A stretch of 64,000 nt of DNA from Diplosphaera chodatii (taxonomy: Eukaryota; Chlorophyta; Trebouxiophyceae; Prasiolales; Stichococcaceae). The stretch spans positions 1,674,001 to 1,738,000 of the forward strand of contig JAALGY010000008.1 of NCBI GenBank assembly GCA_032358165.1. Reading direction: 5' to 3'. Both the position numbers and the translations under genes were made by a program. The notes under the pieces were generated by a model. It did no database searches. It saw nothing but the letters and a program-made list of their open reading frames with translations, and was not told the DNA's origin. This document shows, in pieces, positions 11,911-21,086 of the stretch; within the stretch, counting starts at the first letter, position 1; each line of letters opens with the position of its first letter.

Positions 11911-13313
11911 TCAGTGTGTTGACAACGGCTTGTTCGACCCTGATGTAAACTGCTGCAGAACATCTTCTGCGTGTGTGAAGTCAAATCTTGACGGTCGCCT
12001 ATCATGAGAAGCTAGCATGTGGAATGCAATGCACTCTGCTGCAGTTCACCAACAGCGTGGCACACGTTTGCCATCGCAATGCTTCTCAAATATAATCACC
12101 CCTGCTGATACACATGCTATCCAACACCCGTTGCATACAAGTGATGCCGACCATGTAGCACTGCCGCCTACCTGCAGAATGAGCATACACTGCTGCTGCT
12201 CCAGGTGCTGTGATGGTGTGTTCACTTCTGGCTACTGTTGGCTGCCTGCGCAGCAACTTCTATGATCACAACTCTGCTGAGTCCTTTGACATGTGCACAC
12301 GCCGCCAGGCCAGGTCTATTGGCTTCTCCCATTTAGACTCCTTTGTCTTCTGCATGCATCGAGAATTTCAGCTGTCAAACAGCTATATGCCTTCGAGCAG
12401 ACCCTTGATGTTGGCATGTGAGCTGGTTTGCCGGCTGCTCTCATGCACTGCATAGGCCCTGTAACAGCTGCTGCGCAGCAACCACACTCACCTGATTGTA
12501 GTAGAAGGGCCGCTGATGCTCCTCTGACCAGTTCTCGACCCAGCTGTACCTGTGCGCCTGTGTTGAAGAGACGAAGGTCGATACCGTAACACCACATCGG
12601 CACAGCTAGTCAGACAACATTAAGCACTCAGCATCAGCAACATTGGCTCACATTGGGATCATAGCCAAGCCGGTCCCCGTTGGGCGTCAGCCAGTATCTG
12701 TTGGCCTGCTCATCCTCGAACGGCACGTCTGCAGCAGCAGTGCTTGCAGCCTGAGCTCATGAGGTCGTGCTGCACGCAGCCTTGCAGTAAACAATTGGAC
12801 ATGTCGAACCATGACGCAACACAGGTTGCAATGTCACCTCCTGGGTCCTCCCATTGCGTCTCTCCTGTAATCTCCTGATGAGCAAAACACTGTGATGTGA
12901 TGACAGGTGTGCATTTTGACTGTGCACATGCATGTGCCATCATCACATCTGCGGCGTAAGCTCATGCATTGTGACGCAATGCTCACGTTCCAAAAGTACC
13001 ACCTGCACGACCGGAAGTTTGATCAGTACAACCGCAATTCCTGTGCTGCGGATTACTTTGACAAAGCACCCAGTAATCTGCAAGCTGTTCGAATGCAAAC
13101 ATGCTTGTCCAACATCATGCTCATTCTGACGCACTCTTGATTGGGCTGAATTCCTGTACGTTCGGGCTGCTGCGCTTCTGATCTACAGGCTGGAATGATA
13201 AGCAGTGCTGCAAGCGCGATGATCTGGCAGCATAAGAGCCTTTGTCGATGTGGATGCCCCATCCGATGTGGCACTCTTGCATTCACATCTGATGGTCGCT
13301 CGCCCTGTGGCAC
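11911..13313 (-). CDS. WW-domain protein, possibly with N-terminal signal or anchor
   Basis: The minus-strand exons give one or two WW domains. The second is complete: RYSWVENWSEEHQRPFYYNQ joined to KTKESKWEKP (exons about 12490-12563 and 12300-12348), with both Trp residues and the Tyr pair. Upstream, a 16-base microexon (12987-13002) plus 12838-12874 encode WYFWN then EITGETQWEDPG, the C-terminal half of another WW domain. Between them lies NRYWLTPNGDRLGYDPN. WW domains bind Pro-rich ligands. The N-terminal exon (from 13313 or 13262) is hydrophobic (IIALAALLIIPACRSEA) and reads like a signal peptide, but its join to the WW exons is unproven. The last exon, about 11911-12040, ends in TGA. 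The partner and role are unknown. Confidence 0.6.
12987..13002 (-). other. 16-base microexon of the WW-domain gene
   Basis: GTGGTACTTTTGGAAC is flanked by GTGCAG and GTGAGC on the minus strand. It supplies W-Y-F-W-N in phase with the next exon (EITGETQWEDP), completing the second half of a WW domain. An in-frame TGA about 17 bases upstream shows the exon cannot be much longer. Confidence 0.5.
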
Positions 13314-13735
13314 CAGCTATCTGCCGATGTCACACGCAGTGCACATCGGACTGCAAAGCGGCTGCCAATGCATTCTGCAGTCCCAGATCAGTGCACGCGA
13401 GGGAAAGGCCCGATTTACTGGGGACTCCCGAACGGAGCGCATACTGATGATTGATAGGAAAGCCAGTCGTTGCATCGCTGCATGGTGCACAGAATGCAGC
13501 ATTGACTCATTCCCCACCTGATCTGCGGTCGGTTCTCTTCGCATTGCGACATCAGCTCACTGCAGCTGTGGCGGGCTGTGTTCATTGCAATATTTCATGT
13601 TGCATGTGCATGCCAGCTTGCGGGTGCGCATGCGACACTGGCGATTCAGCCTCACCGGACAACCATAGCCGATTTTACACCACAGCCGGACCAGGTCGCA
13701 TCAATCAATTGCACACATGCGGTGATGGCGGTGCA
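13314..13735. other. Divergent intergenic region
   Basis: Separates the probable 5' end of the WW-domain gene (-) from the start chosen for the membrane-anchored protein (+). No domain is seen here. Extra 5' exons of either gene could lie within it, since both starts are tentative. Confidence 0.4.
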
Positions 13736-15015
13736 ATGCGTCCCACGATCGGTCCGCACGGTTCCAGTCCCCAAGACTGGTCCAGCGGCCAGGTCAGCCA
13801 GACGCTACGGCAGCTCAGCCCCTTCAGTGTGGCAGCATGCGAGCCGCTGCTGTCGCCGTATCAGGCGGTGCAGGACATGATCTTTTCCGGGCAGGAGCAG
13901 CTGAGCGGCACATACCGTGCCTCGGTGTGCGATATGCTGCATGTCGATGCATACTGCAGCATGCAATCCGCGCTCCGTGTGTCTCAAATGATACTCCGAG
14001 CCGACTGCTTTGGAATCATCCACACCTGTTTGGGTTCAGGTAGCGGAGGCCAGGGCGCAGTTGCTGGCGTTGGAGACGACCCTGCGGGGACAGCTGTACG
14101 CCACCTATGTGGAGCAGTGCCTGGCGATGTCACCAGAGTTCCGGGAAAGAGGGCGCAGGTCGGACTGCTAGTGTACATCGGATGAAGCCTATTGGTCACC
14201 GTGTGGCACTACAGTGCTCTTGGCATGCATACGGGCTGCAGGGCTGGTCAGAAACACGGGACCCCGTGTTTGGCTGCTGCAGGTTAGGCGACAAGATGCT
14301 GGCACAGATGCTGGCAGCGCCCGCTGCCAGCCAGCTGAGCCAGGTCAACTACAGCGACGTGGCCGACGCCAAGGGAACTGCAATGCCAAACCTGCAGGTG
14401 AGGTCGTTTGCCCAAGCTCAAGTTGCCTGTGGCCTGCCTCAAAGGTGGCGACCCTGGCTGATGCAGGTGCCTGAGGCACCAAGCCAGCCGGGGCCTAGCA
14501 TCAGGGTTGATGACACGCTTGCGTGAGCTCAAGTGGTTTCTTGGTGGTGCAGTTGGACAGCGGTGGCTGGCTGCACGGCAGTGGGAGTGTTGATGGGGCC
14601 AGTGCCGGCAGCAGCTACGACTCAGCACTGGCAATTCTTGATGGCCTGGCACAGCCGCTCCTCGACCCCTTTGTAGAGGGTTTGAAGGTGACTGAGATGT
14701 CAGCAACACGTGTGAAGGCTGCAGAATCCCGACGCTCGACTGCAGGCTCAGTGCTCAGATGTGTCTCACTACATGGTGTGTTGACACCATTGCCTGATCA
14801 CTACGTTCGATGTAAATTCCGACACTATCCTGCAGGAGCCCTTTGTCCAGGCTGTCAAGGATTATCAGGCGAAAACGCAGTCGACGGTTACGCTTGCAGC
14901 TTCAGGAGGTCTTATAGGCGGCATTGCTGCCGGCATAGCCCTGGGATTTTTCATTGGCCGCTTTGCTGGAAGTGGAGGGGGCGCAAGGTCGGATGGCAAT
15001 GGCAGCACATCTTAG
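13736..15015 (+). CDS. Unknown protein with C-terminal glycine-zipper membrane segment
   Basis: Five exons join cleanly. The first runs from ATG at 13736 (MRPTIGPHGSSPQDW) to about 13943. The others start near 14041, 14282, 14551 and 14838. The predicted product is roughly 250 residues. Most of it is helical and moderately acidic (QVSQTLRQLSPFSVAAC, LALETTLRGQLYATYVEQ). A Ser/Gly-rich part follows, and near the C-terminus there is a hydrophobic Gly-patterned helix (LIGGIAAGIALGFFIGRF) followed by a short polar tail. That suggests a tail-anchored or glycine-zipper membrane protein. I do not recognise a family. The start is the first Met of the long frame, and an upstream exon ending near 13682 is possible. 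Confidence 0.6.
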
Positions 15016-15357
15016 CGCAGTTGTTTCAACAGTAGATATTCATTTACTCTGGCACGCACCATGTACAACAGGCACCTACAACAGAAACCTTGTATACGTA
15101 AAGATCTTCCTGTGTGAAACATGCTATAGGATTGCAGCTTCGACTCAAGGCTCAGTATCCGGGTGTCATGTGTGCAGCGCTCAGTTGTATGCAGTGCCTT
15201 TGTAAGTAGGTGTACGTAGGCAACCAGAATCGCTGCCAGGCTTCGCAGCACCGATAGTGTGGCTGCACGGGTCACCTTCACGATCCATGGTCCCATGACA
15301 CATGTGGCCAGCACAAGCCTGTGCGCATCACCGACGTACACACATCATCGCAGCACA

Positions 15358-16971
15358 TCACTTGGCTGTGGTGACGTTCATCATCCGCTGCAGCGACGCC
15401 GCCCACTGCTCCCGTGCGCCTGTCACCGGTGTGTCCGCACGCAGCCAGATGTCGAACAGCGCGCTGCTGAAGCGCGGCGATGGCAGCTGCATGGGCAGCA
15501 GATGGCGTCAGATGATCAGAAAAGTGCAAAGCTACTGGCAGTGATTTGTGGCGACCCAGCGGTGGCCACCAGGTTGAGCCGGGACCCTTGCAAGGCATGA
15601 TATGGCATGTGAGCTCACCGTTAGGCCAGGGATTACGCCTGCAAAGTTGGTCTGTCCTGGCGCCAACAGGTCAGCTTCCAGCCCCTTCTCTGCGATACCA
15701 AGCAATTCGCAGTCAGCACCTGAGCACGTGTGCATCACCAGGAGACGTGCTGATGAGTAGGGCCTCGTGCAACCAAGCATGTGTTGCTTGCAGAGCAGAC
15801 CACTCCTGCACCTGTCCACAGCAGCGGCACATTGGTGGATGTGCACAGGCTCTTGCTCTCAAAGTACTGCTCAAAGCCCGGGATCAGGCGCTTGTCATCT
15901 GCGTACACAGATGCGATAGTGGTCATGGTGCGGTCCGGCCGGCCTAGTTTATTGCAAGGGTGCAAAGCCACGAGTGCTAGACACTGGACTGGTATGGTCA
16001 TGTCACGGATAGAACTGTGTTCATGCAAGCAAGCAGTTTGCAGTGCTTATGAGCAGCTATGAAAGCTTGGCGCGCATCCTGTGTCTCACCTGTGTCTGCC
16101 AGGCGTGGGCGCAGCGACTTAGCCAGCGCTCCAGTGAACTGCGATGCCGAGATGCTGCGCAGCAGCTGGATCTGCGGAACACACAACAGCACGTCTTTTG
16201 CAGGACGCCCTGCTTGCAGCAGGAGTACAAAATGGGATCTAGGCGCTGGGTGCCTTCATGCCAGCAGTGGCGAACACATGCAGCGTTGACTCGCCTGTGC
16301 AACCTTCAAGCATTTGAGCTGTGCTATCGCGCCGCACATGCGTTCCACGCCATGATCGCCGTCCGCGAAGAACCCCTCCGACCTCAATCGCGCCAGCTCT
16401 GCGGACGCTGCCTCCCGCTCCACGTAGAGGGCCAAGCCGTATACCTGATACACAGGCAGGTTGGCTCCAGCGGACAAGCCAGCAGTACAGTGGGTGCACA
16501 CATGCAGGTTGGCTGGTTACCCTGACGTCGGCACAACGTCAGCACAAGCTGCGCATGGTGGCTATCCTGCTTGCGACCGAGCTGACCTGGACGTGGATGA
16601 AGCCCAGCTTGTAGTATCGGATGCCGGAGCCCAGCAGCTGGTACTCGCCGCCCCGCCAAAAGTGCTGCTGCTGCGGGAATGAGGCTTCCTCCAGACCGTT
16701 CTCATTCACATCCGCAGGTGACAGCGTACTGGAGGTCGATGCGTCCCCGCTGGCCTCCACATTCTGTGGCTTGCTGTCAGGCTTGTGTTTGCTGAACAGG
16801 CCCATAGAGTAGGAGTCGGTCGAACCTGCAATGCATGTAAACAGAAGTCTCGGAATTATCAAAGCAGCAAATCGCAGGCTGTCCGCAACAGATGCGACTG
16901 ACACGACGGTGCAGAGTCTCACCTGCTAAAGATACAAGGAGCACCGCAACAGCCGCGATGCTGGCGCGCAT
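15358..16971 (-). CDS. Chalcone isomerase-like protein
   Basis: Exon 1 (from 16971) encodes a hydrophobic leader MRASIAAVAVLLVSLAG. The next (about 16590-16827) encodes a Ser/Asp-rich linker and the start of the fold, LLGSGIRYYKLGFIHVQ. Then come VYGLALYVEREAASAELARL, a linker, IQLLRSISASQFTGAL, LIPGFEQYFESKSL, GQTNFAGVIPGLT, and the C-terminal ALFDIWLRADTPVTGAR, ending TGA at 15358-15360. The order and motifs match the chalcone-isomerase fold (G-x-G-x-R followed by KVYAVGLY-type strand). The family includes true isomerases, non-catalytic fatty-acid-binding forms in plastids, and broader CHI-like proteins. Green algae normally have the non-flavonoid forms, so lipid binding is the likelier role (inference). 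The leader may be a signal or plastid peptide. Confidence 0.8.
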
Positions 16972-17514
16972 GCAGTTTGCTGATAGGCGAGCCTGCAGGC
17001 AGACCTAGCTGGCAACTGTCAGAGCGCAGCGACCCATGCAAGGATCATGCTCCGCTCACAGTGAACGGCTCAGCCTAGGTGCATCTCGATCAACGCTGCA
17101 GTGTGCATTCGCCTACTAGGGCACGCCCAGTTCTGTGCGTGCCTCTCGTACACCTGCTGCACACCCCGCAGGAGATCGGCACCCTGGTCAGACAGCATAA
17201 CAGAGTCGGTCATTGGTTCATCATTGTATCAATCTGCACTCCGGTAACTCAATAGCACTGGTAGCAGGCTGTCGCCGGTGCTTGGCTCCGTCTGAAGTCG
17301 AGGCGTGGCGTCGAGACAGCTCACACCGCCGTCGAACTGCCACAGAACACTTGGGCAGAGCGCAATGACCAAAGTCATGATCTCGCAACAGATTCACACT
17401 GTGCTTGCTCCCTGAGCAGACTGAACCGTCACAACCAAGCTGACAACTGTTGGCAGCAAGCCGTCTTTGGTGCTTCTCCTAAATACAGCATCGCTGCTGT
17501 GACGTCCCGTCTGG
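16972..17514. other. Divergent intergenic region between CHI-like and USP genes
   Basis: About 540 bases separate the two start codons, read in opposite directions. No domain-bearing frame is seen. It probably holds both promoters and 5' UTRs. Confidence 0.5.
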
Positions 17515-18854
17515 ATGGCGGCACAAATCAGCAATTCGCCGTCCTTCAACCTGCAAAGACAGCCATCTGAGAAGCTTGGCAGGCTGCAGCTGCTATGCAA
17601 CCTCATTCCAGGTGAGCATATCTCAGCAGTGCAGTGCCGCATGTCGGTGCATGGGCACCTAGGGCATCAGAGATGCTAACATGTAACACCGACCCCACAC
17701 CTGCAGGGGAGCAACCCGCCCGGCACGTGGTGCTCGCGACTTCTCTTACACCTGAGTCGGCTGCGGCGCTGACGTGGGCCATCCAGAACCTGTGCCGAAG
17801 CGGCGATGCGGTTCATTTGGTGCATGTTGTTTGTTGCCTCTCTACGCCCTCAGAGGTGCGGCAGCCTGGTCCTGCATACAGCAGCACTTAACCCACAGCT
17901 GGTGCACTTTGTGCATGCCATGGTCCCATGGCCACAGCAACACGAAGTGACACCTCCCGCTAGCCTGTAGCATACTGCCTGTTAAACCTACTGTTCGTGA
18001 TGGGCTGCAGGTGTACCACTCTGGCCCAGGCAATGCATACCACGTAGAGGACGAGGGTCCACACCATGAGCGGCGAGATGTGCTGAAAGCGCAGGCCTAC
18101 ATTCGGGACAGGTGTGCGCCTTGTGCATGTGCATAGCACAAAGATGTCAAATCTGGCAAATCATAATGCAGGCAACATCATCACAGCGGGCATAAAGCAG
18201 CGTCTTGGTGGCGTGTTGGCATACTTATTCATTGGCAATGCCATCCGCAGGCTGTTGCCGCTGCTGAAGGACGCGCGCCTGCTGTATGAAGTCCACATGT
18301 TTGTGGATACCTGGAACGCCCCGCCAGACGCCGTGGGCACGACCTGGCTGCGGCTGGCCGCAGATCTCAAGGCCGCAGCAGTGGTCTTATCTGCCAACGA
18401 CCAGGTGAAACAGAGTCTGGTCGACACACACCTTGCACGGACAGATCCACGTTGTTAGCCTGGCGCCACATCTGGTGACTATAGCAGCTGCGGATGGAAG
18501 GTCGGCATGAAGGCTATGTCGAGTGGTTTCCCTGCTGCAACGAGCATCTGACTGCTGTTCATTGGCTGGTCCCAGGCCAGCGCGGACCCGCAGCACCTTG
18601 GCAGCGTTGCGCAGTGGGTGGTCAGCCAGCAGGCGCAGCCGGTCCCGGTTGTGTTGGTGCGCAACTGGCAGCTGCAGCCAGAGGGTGCAGGGCAGCAGAT
18701 AGCTGCAGTGGATGAGTCATCGCCGATGGCAGCAGAGCTGGCGGCAGCGGCCAGAGCCGGCGCCAGGGCAGAGGAGGCTCAACAGGGTGAGGTAGCCTCC
18801 GCAGCTGCTGCTGCGGCAGAGCTTATGGCGGCCACAGCATCCAGGAACACCTGA
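17515..18854 (+). CDS. Universal stress protein (UspA family)
   Basis: Exon 1 (17515-17611) encodes MAAQISNSPSFNLQRQPSEK and joins in phase to exon 2 at 17707. The USP fold then follows in order: strand 1 HVVLATSLTPESAAALTWAI, VHLVHVVYHSGPGNAYHVED, helix RDVLKAQAYIRDRLLPLLKD, LYEVHMFVDTWNAPPD, LKAAAVVLSAND, then LGSVAQWVVSQQAQPVPVVL. A long Ala/Glu-rich tail ends in TGA. Family members bind ATP or respond to stress. The usual G-x2-G-x9-G-S signature is degenerate here: only the final G-S (HLGSVAQ) is evident. It may therefore belong to the non-ATP-binding type. Position next to the CHI-like gene gives no functional link. Confidence 0.85.
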
Positions 18855-19112
18855 CGTGTGCCAATGGAGCATTTTTAGCCTGCACAGTCTGCTTTCAGTG
18901 CGCAGTTCATCAGGCAGCAAGATGCTGCAGAGCTTGCTGCGTTGGCATTCTAGACGGAACGCGTCTCAAAAGCAACTGTACTATTCCTTGCTGACAACTT
19001 CCGCTGCGCATTTCGGCTATCTCTAAACCTCTGAATGCCATTGCTGTCTACAGTTGTGTACACTCCACTTTGGACACGTTTGCCAGCATTGCTTGTCTCT
19101 CGAGGAAGCACT
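18855..19112. other. Short convergent spacer
   Basis: Lies between the stop codons of the USP gene (+) and the HPF gene (-). No gene is seen, so it is presumed 3' UTR sequence. Confidence 0.4.
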
Positions 19113-19916
19113 CTACTTATCAGCCATCTGTGGAATGATCAAGCCCAGGCCCCCGCGTTTGCGCTTGTACAGCACCCGGATCTCCCCTGACTTCTCATCC
19201 TTGAACAGGTAGAACTGATGGCCGACCTGCTCCAGCTGCTCTGTCGCCTGCTCAATGCTGGTGGGATGCAGCACGAACGTTTTCGTCCTCATCACATCGT
19301 CGGGGAGTTCGACTTTGCGATCCAGAGGGAAGCTGTAGTCCTGATCCTCCCAATCCACAAGTTCGGAGATGACAGCAGCCCCCTTGGGACCACCGCTGCC
19401 CTGCCACTTGCCGCGGCTGATTGCCTTCTCCTTCATCTTCCGCAGCTGCTGCTTCACCTTGTCGGACACAAGGTCGATGGCGGCGTACAGGCTGTCCTCC
19501 TCGTCCTCTGCCCGCACCACGCCATTGCGCAGCGTGTACACGGTGATCTCTGCGCGCTGCCGCGGGGCGCCGCCGCTGCGGTCGCCGCCGGCTGCGCTGA
19601 GTCGTACGTTCACCTCCTTGATTCCGCCCTCAAAATTGGACACTGCTTTTGTGATTCTGGCGTTGACGTAGTCCCCCAGTGCTGGAGTCACTTCCAGATG
19701 CCGACCCTGCACCGACATTTTGATCGTGCTGCTGGCCTGGGCAGAGGCGGTCGCCCGTGGGATCACGACGCATCTGCCTGCGACCTGACGGGCGGGTTTG
19801 CCCGAAAGGCTGTGTCGGATCACATTTTGCTGGCCAGCACCCCGGATCGAACGCACGACGATCGGCGCATGGGGCCGCAGCAACACCTGCTGAGTGGACA
19901 GCATTCCAAGGTTCAT
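19113..19916 (-). CDS. PSRP1: Plastid long-form ribosome hibernation factor (PSRP1/HPF)
   Basis: A single open exon of 267 codons. The N-terminus (MNLGMLSTQQVLLRPHAPIV, then RCVVIPRATASAQ) looks like a plastid transit peptide. The S30AE/HPF domain starts at about residue 66 (IKMSVQGRHLEVTPALGDYV) and carries EVNVRLSAAGGDRSGG and AEITVYTLRNGVVRAEDEE. The C-terminal dimerisation domain of long HPF follows (VMRTKTFVLHPTSIEQATEQ, QFYLFKDEKSGEIRVLYKRK). Proteins of this class bind the small subunit near the decoding site and dimerise or silence 70S ribosomes. The start at 19916 is preferred because it begins a typical transit peptide. An in-frame ATG at 19958 would add 14 acidic residues. Having no intron is unusual for this window. 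Confidence 0.95.
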   Translation of the reverse strand: MNLGMLSTQQVLLRPHAPIVVRSIRGAGQQNVIRHSLSGKPARQVAGRCVVIPRATASAQASSTIKMSVQGRHLEVTPALGDYVNARITKAVSNFEGGIKEVNVRLSAAGGDRSGGAPRQRAEITVYTLRNGVVRAEDEEDSLYAAIDLVSDKVKQQLRKMKEKAISRGKWQGSGGPKGAAVISELVDWEDQDYSFPLDRKVELPDDVMRTKTFVLHPTSIEQATEQLEQVGHQFYLFKDEKSGEIRVLYKRKRGGLGLIIPQMADK

Positions 19917-20198
19917 GGCGATACTCTGATCGGCGTCCTTGCTGTCGTCACTAAACACGGTCTGCCTGTTGGTGAATCAGCAGAGTCAGCAGGCAGCCAA
20001 ATCCCCAACGGGGAGTGTATGTTCTCATCCCTGGTGCGCACCGAGGCTGGCGCACAGGCTCAAGTGCGACCGTCGACCGTCCAGCTGAGCTGCAAGCGGC
20101 AATCAGCAGTCGCAACACCCTGTAAAAACATAACTCGATTCTTTCACGCGGGCTGGCGGGCCCCGAGCCTATAGGCTGCAACTCCAGATGTGACTGCC
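19917..20198. promoter_or_regulatory. Shared divergent promoter region (PSRP1 / small unknown)
   Basis: Only 282 bases lie between the oppositely directed start codons at 19916 and 20199, so both promoters must lie here or inside the genes. No individual element can be named. Confidence 0.4.
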
Positions 20199-20899
20199 AT
20201 GTTCAGCAAGGGTGCGTTCAGACATCATGATTGGTATCGCATGGCTGAGTCAGGTTTGTGACGATAATCTCGGACTCCTGTGCGCAGCAAAGGAGTTTGA
20301 GAGGTCGTTCAAGCCGCAGCATCTGGGCAGCTGGGACACAACAGCGGTGTGCAGAGGCCTGTACCTCTCAAACTGCGGTAATCGTTGAGCTCGCCATATT
20401 TACTAGCAGCGAATCATGATAAGAGAACCGGTACATGTTATTGCGTCAGGACACACCCAAAACGTTGTCGAACGGTGATTCGCCACGGCGCTCGGACTCG
20501 CCAAAGCGACAGCAGCTGGTTGATGCCAATGGCCGCTTCCTGCCCGGGGTGGCCATGAAGGAAAAGTCCGCATTCAACCTCGCAGAGGATGGTGTGCATG
20601 GCACACCGGCGCGCTGGCCGCAGGTACTGTGAAGGTAGCGCCAGGGCGCGTATGGTCCTGTGTCGAACCTCAAGCTTACATGGCATTGGCGCTGTCATGC
20701 CGAGGTGGCACGGCCAGCGTGCATGAAGTGTGTCGATTCCTGAGCCGCGATCGCCTTGACTAAGTTCTGTTTCTGTGTGCAGCCGAATGCAGCAGTGAAG
20801 GTGAGCGGTGGCGTGAGGATCAACGGCAAGACGACAAAGCCGCTGGCCAAGCCCCCGCCGCACGTGTGCTCAAAGGCAAACTGCAGTTGTGGCAAGTAA
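20199..20899 (+). CDS. Small unknown protein with Cys-cluster C-terminus
   Basis: Four exons keep frame exactly: 20199-20211, 20288-20346, 20450-20623 and 20783-20899, giving 120 residues. The N-terminus is MFSKAKEFERSFKPQHLGSW. The middle is basic and Ser/Pro-rich (SPRRSDSPKRQQLVDANGRF). The end is PPPHVCSKANCSCGK, with three Cys in C-x4-C-x-C spacing. No transmembrane segment or signal is visible. The family is not recognised. The Cys tail could bind a metal or a disulfide partner, and the Ser-Pro sites could be phosphorylated, but both are inference. All internal lengths agree with phase, so the model is well supported even though the function is not. Confidence 0.7.
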
Positions 20900-21086
20900 A
20901 CCATCGCTCACGGAGCAGGCTGTCACAAAGAAAGCAGACTTCTTTGATCATACTGACCCGACAGCTGATTCGACTAAGAAGCTGACTATCAGCGCAGCAT
21001 CAGGACAGTCTACAAACAGGTCACCAGGCTAAGCAGCAGCCGTCGCATGAACCTCACAAACCCGGCTGAGTCGAATAACATGTGCA
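20900..21086. other. Short convergent spacer
   Basis: Lies between stop codons at 20897-20899 (+) and 21087-21089 (-). No gene is seen. Confidence 0.4.

Noticed and set aside
19218..20174. 318-codon plus-strand open frame opposite PSRP1
   Set aside because: Runs antisense to a gene with clear homology; no domain, and the composition follows the codons of the real gene.
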